Origin: DAOTXN01 sp034435435
GTDB taxonomy: Bacteria; Chloroflexota; Anaerolineae; S140-20
DNA: 9,286 nucleotides
Reading direction: 5' to 3'
NCBI GenBank assembly: GCA_034435435.1
Contig: DAOTXN010000157.1
Span: forward strand, 1 to 9,286
Shown in pieces: positions 3,743 through 9,286 of this stretch. The notes below the pieces were generated by a model, which saw only the letters and a program-made list of their open reading frames with translations, was not told the DNA's origin and made no database searches. Made by a program: the position numbers and the translations under genes. Numbering within the stretch: position 1 is the first letter of the stretch; every line of letters begins with the position of its first letter.

Positions 3743-6331
3743 ATGTTGAGAGGCAAAGGCATTTACATCTGGCAGGTCCAGGCGTGTGAAGGGGGGAACG
3801 CCCAGCAAATCGTAGCCCAGGCCCAGGCGGCCGGGCTGGGCCATGCGCTGGTCAAAGTCACCGACGGCGCGGCGTCCTTCCCCGGCGCGGCGCACGAGGC
3901 CGTCACGGCGGCGGCCATCAACGCCCTCAAGCTGGCCGGATTGGACGTGTGGGGCTGGGGCTTTGTCTACGGCGACGACCCCATTGGCGAGGCGGACATC
4001 GCCATCCAGCGCGTCATCGGCCTGGGGCTGAGCGGTTTTGTCATCGACGCCGAAGGGCAATATCGCAACAAGCCGCCTGGCACGGCCACGCGCTACATGA
4101 ACCGCCTGCGGGCCGGGCTGCCCGGGTTGCCGCTGGCGCTCAGCAGCTTTCGCTTCCCCAGCGTGCAGGGGGCCTATCCGTTCGACGAGTTCCTGGCCCA
4201 ATGCCAGATTGCCATGCCCCAGGTGTATTGGGTGGCCCAGTCGGGCGGCAACCCGGCCACCGAGCTAGAGCAATCCTGGCGCGAATACACCGACCGCTGG
4301 CCGCACCTCATTTACGTCCCCACCGGCGCGGCCTACGGCGAGTGGCAGGGCGACCACGAGTGGTGGTGGACGGCCCGCCCGGATCAGGTCACGGCCTTTT
4401 TAGACAAGGCGCGCGAGCTGGACCTGCGGGCGCTCAACTTTTGGAGCTGGCAACACGCCCGCTTTGACGCCGCTAACCTTAATTACCCCGGCAGCGAGCT
4501 GTGGCAGGCTATGGCCGGTTACGCCTGGCCGGGGGGCGTGGCGTCGGCGCAGCCGGAAAATCGTCTGGTCGAGGCCCGGGTCGGCCTCAAATTCCGCAGC
4601 CAGCCCAGCACAAACGACGCCTTTTGGATCGACCAAATCGTCTTTCCACAGGGAACCGTGTTCATGGCCCTGGGCTATCCCACCTGGCCGCAGGAACCCG
4701 GCGGCTATCGCTTCCAGCGCATCCGCACCATGGACGGGCGCGACGGGTGGGTGGGACATTTCTCCGGCTCTACTCTCTATCTCACCCAGCGCCGGCAGGC
4801 CGGACCAGTGGTCACCCCGGCGGAAAAGCCGGTGTGGGTGATCGAACCGCTGGGCCTCAAGTTTCGCAGCCAGCCCGTCGCCGACAACCTCTACTGGATC
4901 GACCAGATCATCTTTATGCCGGCCACGAAACTGATCGCCATCGGCCGCGCGTTTATGGACGCCGGCGGGCATTATATCTGGCAAAAGGTGCGCGCCGGCG
5001 ACGGGCGCGAGGGTTACGTGGCTTACGGCTACGACAATCACATCTATCTGAGCGAAAGCGCGCCGCTGGGAGGCGGGGGGACCGTCGCCGAGGTGTGGAG
5101 CATCAGCGATCTGAACGTGCGCGCCGCGCCGGATGCAAACAGCGCCATCGTCTGGACCGTGAGCAGCGACACGCGCCTGGAAGTACTGGAAGACCCGGCC
5201 CTGGCGGCGGCCAAAGTGGGTCAGGACGGCCAATGGCTGCGCGTGCGCACCCCCAGCCTGCGCGAGGGACACGCGGCGGCGTGGTACGTCACAGCCAACA
5301 AACCCCCCGACACGCGCAAGGCGGTCCAGACGCCGCGCGTCGGCGAGAGCAAAACCATCTATGGCTTTCACGATCCCTTTGATCGCAAAATTTTCGGGCA
5401 GCGACGCGGCTGGGTGCTGATCACCGAGGGCGTCGGGCGCGACCCGCAGGGCGCGGGCGGCAACCGGGCCGTGTACACCGACTGGTCCGACGCCGGCTTT
5501 GGCGTGATCGCCCGGCTGAACCACGGTTACGGGGGCAGCGGCACGCTCCCCCAGCCGCAGCATTACGCCGCCTTTGCCCAGACCTGCGCCCGCTGGGTGC
5601 AAAACTCGCTCGACCCGGCCAACCCGGCCCGGGGTTGCCACATTTGGATCATCGGCAACGAGATGAACAACCCCCGCGAGTGGCCCGGCAACCAGGACGG
5701 CGTCGGGGGGCAGCCCATCACGCCCGAAAGCTACGCCGACGGCTTCAACCAGGTCTATACGGCCATCAAGGCCGTCCAGCCCGACGCCATCGTGTGCCCC
5801 GGCGCGGTGGACCCCTATTACGGTCCCGGCAGCGACAACCGGGCCTGGTTTCAGACCATGCTGGCCCGCATTGCCAACCTGGACGGCCTGGCTCTGCACA
5901 CCTACACCCACGGCTCCAATCCCGCCTTGATTGCTAACCCGAATCGCTTTGGGATGGACGAGCACGGCAATTGGGCCGATCCGGGCAACATCCTGAGCTG
6001 GCAATATTATCATTTCTACGCCTATCGCACCTATATGGACATGATCCCGGCTCGCTGGCGGCGCACGCCGGTGTTTATCACCGAGACCGACCAGGTGGAC
6101 CCGTGGGCCGACGCCAACACCGGCTGGGTGCAGGCCGCCTACGCCGAGATTGACCGCTGGAACCAGCAGCCGCACGCCCAACAGATCCGGGCGCTGCTGC
6201 TGTACCGCTGGCCCAAAGTGGGCAACTGGCCGGTCAACCCCAACGACGACCGCTGGTGGATCGTGGGTAAGCAGGGAGTGATCGACGATTTCAAGGCGGC
6301 GTTGAGTAAGAATTATCGCTGGCGGGCGTAG
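3743..6331 (+). CDS. Two-barrel glycoside hydrolase: GH25-like domain, three SH3b repeats, clan GH-A domain
   Basis: This 862-aa protein probably acts on cell-wall or other polysaccharide. ATG 3743 is chosen over the in-frame TTG at 3728 because GGAGG (3734-3738) sits 4 nt before it. Residues about 4-255 form a TIM-barrel-like domain starting KGIYIWQVQ. FVIDAEGQ puts D102 and E104 in a D-x-E pair like that of GH25 lysozymes, and WSWQHARF closes the barrel. Three SH3b-like units follow at about 276-347, 364-437 and 449-520. The first two are recent duplicates sharing GLKFRSQP and WIDQI.F. Residues about 536-858 form a second barrel: N639-E640 in IIGNEMNNP fits the clan GH-A acid/base, and E781 in VFITETD fits the nucleophile, 141 residues later. 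No signal peptide or membrane segment is visible, so how it reaches its substrate is unclear. It heads an operon with the next gene (19-bp gap). Exact substrates cannot be read from the sequence. Confidence 0.88.
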   Translation: MLRGKGIYIWQVQACEGGNAQQIVAQAQAAGLGHALVKVTDGAASFPGAAHEAVTAAAINALKLAGLDVWGWGFVYGDDPIGEADIAIQRVIGLGLSGFVIDAEGQYRNKPPGTATRYMNRLRAGLPGLPLALSSFRFPSVQGAYPFDEFLAQCQIAMPQVYWVAQSGGNPATELEQSWREYTDRWPHLIYVPTGAAYGEWQGDHEWWWTARPDQVTAFLDKARELDLRALNFWSWQHARFDAANLNYPGSELWQAMAGYAWPGGVASAQPENRLVEARVGLKFRSQPSTNDAFWIDQIVFPQGTVFMALGYPTWPQEPGGYRFQRIRTMDGRDGWVGHFSGSTLYLTQRRQAGPVVTPAEKPVWVIEPLGLKFRSQPVADNLYWIDQIIFMPATKLIAIGRAFMDAGGHYIWQKVRAGDGREGYVAYGYDNHIYLSESAPLGGGGTVAEVWSISDLNVRAAPDANSAIVWTVSSDTRLEVLEDPALAAAKVGQDGQWLRVRTPSLREGHAAAWYVTANKPPDTRKAVQTPRVGESKTIYGFHDPFDRKIFGQRRGWVLITEGVGRDPQGAGGNRAVYTDWSDAGFGVIARLNHGYGGSGTLPQPQHYAAFAQTCARWVQNSLDPANPARGCHIWIIGNEMNNPREWPGNQDGVGGQPITPESYADGFNQVYTAIKAVQPDAIVCPGAVDPYYGPGSDNRAWFQTMLARIANLDGLALHTYTHGSNPALIANPNRFGMDEHGNWADPGNILSWQYYHFYAYRTYMDMIPARWRRTPVFITETDQVDPWADANTGWVQAAYAEIDRWNQQPHAQQIRALLLYRWPKVGNWPVNPNDDRWWIVGKQGVIDDFKAALSKNYRWRA

Positions 6332-6350
6332 AAAAGCAGAGGAGTAAAAG

Positions 6351-6704
6351 ATGGCAGTGACAATCGAGACGGTCAAACCGCCCGATCGAGGGTGGATGGA
6401 TGTTCAGGTGCGACTTACGGCAAACATCCAGGTAACGGCTGAGACGGCCCGTCGGCGCGTCAGTGTTTTCGTGGGAAACGAGATCGCGGACTTGTCGCAC
6501 GGCGAAACCCCGGCGATGGTCGTGAGCGACGTGGGTGTCTACTGGCGCGTGCCAGTAGCGTTGTCATCCCGCTCGTGGGGGCGGATTGGTCAAGTCGGCG
6601 CCATTGACGTGGACGTCGAGACAGGCAAGTTGCGTGTGGATGAGCGGATCATAACCGAGATTGAGCACAATGCCGAGCGCTTTGCTATCAGTGCCGCACT
6701 TTGA
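6351..6704 (+). CDS. Conserved 117-aa protein of unknown function, partner of a C39-type peptidase gene
   Basis: The start ATG has a good ribosome site (AGGAG at 6340-6344, 6-nt gap) and follows the hydrolase stop by 19 bp, so it is probably co-transcribed. The protein is a soluble alpha/beta chain without signal or membrane segments. The N-terminal half reads DVQVRLTANIQVTAETARRRV (17-37), followed by VFVGNEIADL and a VYWRVPVAL strand. The end carries IGQVGAIDVDVETGKL and a helix, IITEIEHNAERFA. I recall this architecture directly upstream of small C39-type cysteine peptidases, and here too the next reading frame (from 6670) is a C39-like start overlapping its 3' end by 35 bp. The function is unknown. 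An intramembrane, enzymatic or DNA-binding role is not supported by any visible motif. Confidence 0.8.
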   Translation: MAVTIETVKPPDRGWMDVQVRLTANIQVTAETARRRVSVFVGNEIADLSHGETPAMVVSDVGVYWRVPVALSSRSWGRIGQVGAIDVDVETGKLRVDERIITEIEHNAERFAISAAL

Positions 6705-6777
6705 ACAGTCGCGCGATGGTATGTGCCTGCCAGCCTGCGCTCGTATGGTGTTGGCTTATCGGAGAGACGTGATTTAG
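6670..6777 (+). pseudogene. Truncated C39-type cysteine peptidase (N-terminal remnant)
   Basis: This 35-codon frame from ATG 6670 to TAG 6775-6777 overlaps the preceding gene by 35 bp. Residues 8-31 read VPHFEQSRDGM, then CLPACARMVLAY, the N-terminal signature of C39/papain-like peptidases: a Gln of the oxyanion hole, then Cys in C-x-PAC-x-R-MVLAY. Family members continue for well over 100 residues to a catalytic His and Asp. Here homology stops after Y31, and RRDVI-stop follows. I find no continuation in other frames downstream to 7064, so the rest was deleted, not frameshifted. GTG 6691 is an alternative start. The remnant cannot be an active peptidase. Confidence 0.72.
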
Positions 6778-7064
6778 CCCCTTGGGCGTCCAAAATGGGT
6801 GCAAAACGAGCAAAAAACGGGCACAAGGCCCTATATTACAGGGTTCTCCGGCAGGCTGCTAGGCTGAGGAAGGAGCGGCGACAGGCTGCGGGGTCGCAAA
6901 CAACGACCGACGCTCCGGGCAGGGCGTCCACTACCTTTGCCCGGTGTCAAACGCACTCATCTGTGGTAAAATCAGGCCAGGAACGTCACAATCGAGCGCG
7001 CCGCTTGACGCACGTGATGATGCAGCCGGGTAAACACCTATAGCGATGCTGGAGAAAATAGTTA
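6778..7064 (+). other. Gene-free decayed segment
   Basis: I see no supportable gene, RNA or complete repeat here. An open frame from about 6723 to 7043 lacks family features, is rich in Arg, Gln and Ser, and runs through the end of the C39 remnant, so I do not call it. A short GACGC/GCGTC inverted repeat lies near 6919-6938. The base composition is less ordered than the flanking genes. This is probably the scar of the deletion that truncated the peptidase. Confidence 0.5.
6944..6972 (+). promoter_or_regulatory. Possible promoter before the DUF433 remnant
   Basis: GTGTCA (6944-6949), a 17-bp gap and TAAAAT (6967-6972) lie about 90 bp upstream of the DUF433 start. Both boxes are imperfect, so the call is weak. 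Confidence 0.28.
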
Positions 7065-7154
7065 ATGAATATTCTACTTGAGCGTATCTCTATTGATCCC
7101 AACGTCTGTTTCGGCAAGCCGTGTATTCGCGTCCTTTCCTCATTTCACTCGTAG
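7065..7154 (+). pseudogene. Truncated DUF433 antitoxin (N-terminal remnant)
   Basis: The frame opens at ATG 7065 with GGAG 10 nt upstream and reads LLERISIDPNVCFGKPCIR. This is the start of DUF433 proteins (ER-I-x-ID-P-x-x-C-x-GKPCIRGTRIPV), the winged-helix antitoxins usually paired with a DUF5615/PIN-like toxin. Homology ends exactly at CIR, then VLSSFHS and a stop (TAG 7152-7154). Both the rest of the antitoxin, normally about 75 aa, and any toxin gene are missing. The sequence that follows belongs to the nitroreductase lipoprotein leader in another frame, so the break is a deletion or fusion junction near 7131. It is too short to fold as the family domain. Confidence 0.75.
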
Positions 7155-7489
7155 CCTGCCAGGTCACACCCGTCACGCCGACGCCACTGCCGACGCCGGC
7201 CATGCAGGCTATCCCTCTTCCCGCCCCGCGCACCCACGGCGACCTGTCCCTCGAAGCCGCCATTGCCGGCCGCCGCTCGGTGCGCGCCTTTACCGACCAG
7301 GCGCTGACCCGCGCACAGCTCTCCCAACTGCTGTGGGCCGCCCAGAATCTGCTCCTGAAAGCCGTGGCGTTGGGCTTGGGCGGCGCGCCCATCGGCGCGT
7401 TTTACGACGACCCGTTACAAACGGCGCTGGCGCTGCCCAAGGATCACGCGCCGCTCTACCTGCTCGTCGTGGGATACCCCGATGAATGA
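7121..7489 (+). CDS. Internally deleted nitroreductase (SagB-like), probably inactive
   Basis: This 122-aa frame starts at GTG 7121, inside the DUF433 remnant; ATG 7202 is an alternative. Residues 5-13 end in a lipobox-like LVAC, and a TPTPLPTP linker follows (19-26), so the ancestor was probably a lipoprotein whose signal start was lost. SLEAAIAGRRSVRAFTDQ (43-60) and LTRAQLSQLLWAAQ (62-75) are the N-terminal part of FMN nitroreductases. NLLLKAVALGLGGAPIGAF (76-94) and LPKDHAPLYLLVVGYP (105-120) are the C-terminal part. SagB-type enzymes are about 200 aa or more in the domain, so roughly 100 residues between WAAQ and NLLL are gone without loss of frame. Much of the substrate and dimer region is missing, so flavin chemistry is unlikely. 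It overlaps the next gene by 8 bp, suggesting former translational coupling. Confidence 0.72.
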   Translation: MYSRPFLISLVACQVTPVTPTPLPTPAMQAIPLPAPRTHGDLSLEAAIAGRRSVRAFTDQALTRAQLSQLLWAAQNLLLKAVALGLGGAPIGAFYDDPLQTALALPKDHAPLYLLVVGYPDE

Positions 7490-8003
7490 CAAGATCTCTT
7501 ATTGGATTGCCGACGGCGGCGTCCTGGGCCGCCCGCGCCTGGCCGCATCCGAGACCGGCCTGTGCAAGCTGGCCCTGGGCCGCGAAAGCAACGCCGACTT
7601 TTTCAGTTGGCTGGCGCGGGTGATGCGACCGGCCGCTCTGACAGAGCAATGCACGCCCGTGATCGGTCAAGCCCTGACCGAGATCAACGCCTATCTATCC
7701 GGCAGTTTGAGAGCATTCACCTGCCTCCTCGACTTGCGCGGCACGCCGTTCCAGCAGCGTGTGTGGGCCGAGGTCGGGCGCGTTCCCTACGGCGCGACGA
7801 CCACCTACCAGCAGATTGCGGCCTGCATGGGCCGTCCCAAGGCCGTGCGGGCCGTCGGCGCGGCCAACGGCGCGAACCCCCTGCCGCTCTTTGTCCCCTG
7901 CCATCGCGTCATCGGCGCGGACGGCGCGCTGCGCGGCTACGGCGGCGGCCTGGAGCTCAAAGCCGCTCTGCTCCAACTGGAGAATTCTGCCCTGACTCGC
8001 TGA
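7482..8003 (+). CDS. ogt: Methylated-DNA--protein-cysteine methyltransferase (O6-alkylguanine repair)
   Basis: This 173-aa suicide repair protein moves the methyl group from O6-methylguanine to its own cysteine. The active site is P139-C140-H141-R142-V143, in the canonical PCHRV box. The helix-turn-helix and recognition region runs FQQRVWAEVGRVPYGATTTYQQIA (90-113), with the arginine finger R123 in RAVGAANGANPLP and the YGGG loop at 153-156. The N-terminal domain (1-85) is divergent but of normal size, as in Ogt enzymes without an Ada regulator domain. ATG 7482 overlaps the upstream nitroreductase stop by 8 bp, so the start may be translationally coupled. The stop lies in a short CTGACTCG triplication (7992-8015). 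The gene appears intact, unlike its upstream neighbours. Confidence 0.95.
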   Translation: MNDKISYWIADGGVLGRPRLAASETGLCKLALGRESNADFFSWLARVMRPAALTEQCTPVIGQALTEINAYLSGSLRAFTCLLDLRGTPFQQRVWAEVGRVPYGATTTYQQIAACMGRPKAVRAVGAANGANPLPLFVPCHRVIGADGALRGYGGGLELKAALLQLENSALTR

Positions 8004-8015
8004 CTCGCTGACTCG
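7992..8015 (+). repeat. 8-bp tandem triplication spanning the ogt stop
   Basis: CTGACTCG occurs three times in a row. The first copy encodes the last codons of the methyltransferase and the TGA stop falls in the second. Slippage here would change only the extreme C-terminus. Confidence 0.7.
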
Positions 8016-8022
8016 TCATACC

Positions 8023-8051
8023 TTGCCACAACCCCTCTTTTGTGCTAAACT
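8023..8051 (+). promoter_or_regulatory. Candidate sigma70 promoter
   Basis: TTGCCA (8023-8028, 5 of 6 matches), a 17-bp spacer and TAAACT (8046-8051, 4 of 6) follow the methyltransferase stop. It would drive the exported protein gene at 8318, with a leader of about 260 nt, or the small frame at 8097. Confidence 0.45.
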
Positions 8052-8096
8052 TGCCTGTCATTCAACACTGGACGTAACTGTTCAGCCTGCGCGGAT

Positions 8097-8351
8097 ATGA
8101 CAACGAATCAGAGGATTGAGCGAATCTGTGCCTTTCAACTCGATAGACTGCTCGCCATAGACACGCTAACCGGGGCCCAACGTGATGCCCACCTCACCCA
8201 ACTGCAGAGCGAGGATATCCCGTGGGATGCCTGTCAGCGGCGTCATTTGGTCAATCCTGAAAATTCGTTGTCATATCCCCCTCTGAGCAGTAACCACTGG
8301 ACACGTGAGGAACCTGTATGCGCCCAAGCTGGCTTGTTCGCTTGCTGTTGA
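8097..8351 (+). CDS. Doubtful small hypothetical protein
   Basis: This 84-aa frame starts at ATG 8097, about 45 bp after the candidate promoter. The first 50 residues (MTTNQRIERICAFQLDRLL and onward) could form helices and use ordinary codons. The C-terminal third is low in structure and overlaps the start of the next gene by 34 bp in another frame, ending CAQAGLFACC. No Shine-Dalgarno or family motif is visible. It may be a leader with an upstream ORF, a decayed gene fragment whose true end is lost, or chance. I do not recognise it. Confidence 0.3.
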   Translation: MTTNQRIERICAFQLDRLLAIDTLTGAQRDAHLTQLQSEDIPWDACQRRHLVNPENSLSYPPLSSNHWTREEPVCAQAGLFACC

Positions 8352-9052
8352 GCGGGCTGCTGCTGTTGACCGGCGTCGCGCCCGTCGCCGCTCACCCGGC
8401 CCGCCAAAGCCCTTTTGAGGGACAGATCATCTCGCCGCAGCCCGGCAGCGAGCTGCGCGGCAGCGTCGAGATCGTCGGCTTTGCCAAACATCCCAACTTT
8501 TGGAAATATGACGTATACGCGATGACCGGGCGCGTCGAAGACCCGTGGATCCCCATCGCTACCGGCGTCGAACAACAGGTCGAAACCCCGGCGCGGCTGG
8601 CGGTGTGGAACACCTCCACGGTTCCCGACGGCGAGTACATCCTGTTGCTGCGGGTGTGGGATCGCAATCAAGGACTGCAAGATTTCGCCTTTGCGCCCTA
8701 TTTTCTGGTGAACAGCCGGCCGGTAGACACGCCTACTCCGCAGGCCTCTCCCACGCCCTTTGAAATCTTGCCCACCGTCCCGCCGCAGACGCCCACGGTG
8801 GTGATTGACCAACCGCCCACCGCCACCCCGCGCCCCTCGCCCACGCCCGGCGGACCGCCCACCGTCACGCCCACGCCAGGGCCGTCGGCGCTGTCCTCCT
8901 TGAACATCGGCGGCTGGCGAGACGCCTTTTGCAGCGGTATCTGGCTGGCCGTGGCCTTGTTTGCGCTGTGGGGAGTGGTGTGGATCATCCGCACCGGGGT
9001 GCGCCTGGCGTTCAAATGGCAACGCAAGCGAAAACTGTTGCCGCGCCGGTAG
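8318..9052 (+). CDS. Exported, membrane-anchored protein with Ig-like domain and Thr-Pro linker
   Basis: This 244-aa protein has a clear secretion signal: RPSWLVR, a hydrophobic core LLLSGLLLLTGV (9-20), and a probable cleavage after VAA (about 25). Residues about 35-132 form one beta-rich domain with IISPQPGSELRGSVEIVGFA, WNTSTVPDGEYILLLRV and a closing YFLVNS strand. This pattern resembles Ig-like/fibronectin modules in Chloroflexota surface proteins. Residues 135-190 are a Thr/Pro-rich linker with PTP repeats. A hydrophobic segment, about 207-225 (IWLAVALFALWGVVWII), followed by KWQRKRK, anchors it with the C-terminus inside. The protein therefore faces outward. GAGGA (8307-8311) lies 6 nt before ATG 8318. 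The ligand or role is unknown. It could be an adhesin-like or envelope-assembly protein. Confidence 0.9.
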   Translation: MRPSWLVRLLLSGLLLLTGVAPVAAHPARQSPFEGQIISPQPGSELRGSVEIVGFAKHPNFWKYDVYAMTGRVEDPWIPIATGVEQQVETPARLAVWNTSTVPDGEYILLLRVWDRNQGLQDFAFAPYFLVNSRPVDTPTPQASPTPFEILPTVPPQTPTVVIDQPPTATPRPSPTPGGPPTVTPTPGPSALSSLNIGGWRDAFCSGIWLAVALFALWGVVWIIRTGVRLAFKWQRKRKLLPRR

Positions 9053-9053
9053 C

Positions 9054-9070
9054 GGCGCGTCTTACGCGCC
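9054..9070 (+). terminator. Hairpin immediately after the surface-protein gene
   Basis: GGCGCG (9054-9059), loop TCTTA, CGCGCC (9065-9070) begins 2 nt past the stop codon. No T-run follows, so if it terminates transcription it would not be by the classical intrinsic route. The same GGCGCG/CGCGCC stem recurs in the 38-bp repeats downstream. Confidence 0.35.
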
Positions 9071-9080
9071 ACTAGACCCT

Positions 9081-9129
9081 ATACCGGGGCTGGTCGGGTC
9101 GGCCAGCCCTTGTGTGTGTTGACCGGTAT
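9081..9129 (+). terminator. Nested inverted repeat, possible terminator
   Basis: The inner stem is GGGCTGG (9087-9093) with CCAGCCC (9103-9109) around a 9-nt loop, followed by TTGTGTGTGTTG. An outer pair, ATACCGG (9081-9087) and CCGGTAT (9123-9129), brackets it. The U-tract is interrupted by G, so termination is uncertain. Confidence 0.4.
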
Positions 9130-9130
9130 T

Positions 9131-9286
9131 GGCGTGTATGGAAACGCGCCCTACCTTTTGCCCAGGCTGGCGCGTATGGAAACGCGCCCTACCTTTTGCC
9201 CAGGCTGGCTCGTATGGAAACGCGCCCTACCTTTTGCCCAGGCTGGCGCGTATGGAAACGCGCCCTACCTTTTGCCCAGGCTGGCG
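9131..9286 (+). repeat. 38-bp tandem repeat array, running off the window
   Basis: Four full copies start at 9131, 9169, 9207 and 9245, and a fifth starts at 9283. The copies are near-identical and differ visibly only in the first six bases (GGCGTG, GGCGCG, GGCTCG, GGCGCG). Each unit holds GGCGCG, an 8-nt loop TATGGAAA and CGCGCC, then CTACCTTTTGCCCAGGCT. The units abut with no unique spacers, so this is a minisatellite, not CRISPR. Confidence 0.92.

Noticed and set aside
4400..6376. Long open frame (658 codons) on the minus strand
   Set aside because: It lies wholly opposite the recognisable hydrolase and the start of the next gene. It is rich in Gly, Val, His and Asp with no family motif, as expected for the complement of a GC-rich coding strand.
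7005..7036. TTGACG...TAAACA as a promoter for the DUF433 remnant
   Set aside because: The spacing is 20 bp, too long for a normal sigma70 promoter, and a better-spaced pair lies upstream at 6944-6972.
6723..7043. Possible 106-aa protein across the gap region
   Set aside because: It has no recognisable domain or ribosome site and overlaps the better-supported C39 remnant in another frame. Its composition looks like translated non-coding DNA.
7078..7485. Possible 135-aa frame in the nitroreductase region
   Set aside because: Another frame in the same stretch shows clear DUF433 and nitroreductase residues. This one is Arg/Pro-rich without motifs.
9131..9286. CRISPR array
   Set aside because: The units abut directly and the whole 38 bp is conserved. 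There are no unique spacers and no cas genes in the window.

Overview
The window is GC-rich, and every gene I can support lies on the + strand. It looks like a chromosomal accessory region of a Chloroflexota bacterium (Anaerolineae-like). The reasons are the protein repertoire (FGE-domain DGR target, SH3b/TIM-barrel hydrolase, Thr-Pro linker surface protein, C39 peptidase and DUF433 remnants) and the dense short palindromic repeats. This taxonomic guess rests on resemblance only.

Region 1 (1-3521) is a diversity-generating retroelement (DGR). An FGE-sulfatase/C-type-lectin-fold target gene, cut by the window's left edge, ends in a variable repeat (VR, 841-930). The template repeat (TR, 2133-2222) lies just after a small Avd-like accessory gene, and a DGR-type reverse transcriptase follows at 2463-3521. 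VR and TR differ at 15 of 90 positions, and 13 of those are adenines in the TR, which is the hallmark of adenine-directed mutagenic retrohoming. Unusually, a REP-associated HUH transposase gene (RAYT, 1141-1743) sits between VR and avd. Nine palindromic REP elements of one family, in both orientations, are spread through and beyond the DGR. The 240-nt TR-RT spacer can fold into five consecutive stem-loops.

Region 2 (3522-6777) begins with a good sigma70-type promoter and a REP-loaded leader. It continues with an 862-aa protein that joins a GH25-like TIM barrel, three SH3b-like repeats and a second barrel with clan GH-A catalytic glutamates. A 117-aa conserved protein follows, then a C39-type peptidase gene that overlaps it and is broken after about 31 family-like residues.

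Region 3 (6778-8003) is decayed. It holds a structureless gap, a truncated DUF433 antitoxin gene, and a nitroreductase (SagB-like) that has lost its middle. An intact O6-methylguanine-DNA methyltransferase (Ogt-type) overlaps the nitroreductase's end by 8 bp.

Region 4 (8004-9286) has a promoter, a doubtful small ORF, and an exported membrane-anchored protein with a Thr-Pro linker. It ends in hairpins and a 38-bp tandem repeat array that runs off the right edge.

In the main system, the RT with Avd would copy the TR transcript with errors at adenines. The mutated cDNA would then replace the VR and vary nine surface residues of the FGE-fold protein. The REP/RAYT material is probably a resident mobile element, but its placement beside both VR and TR deserves a test.
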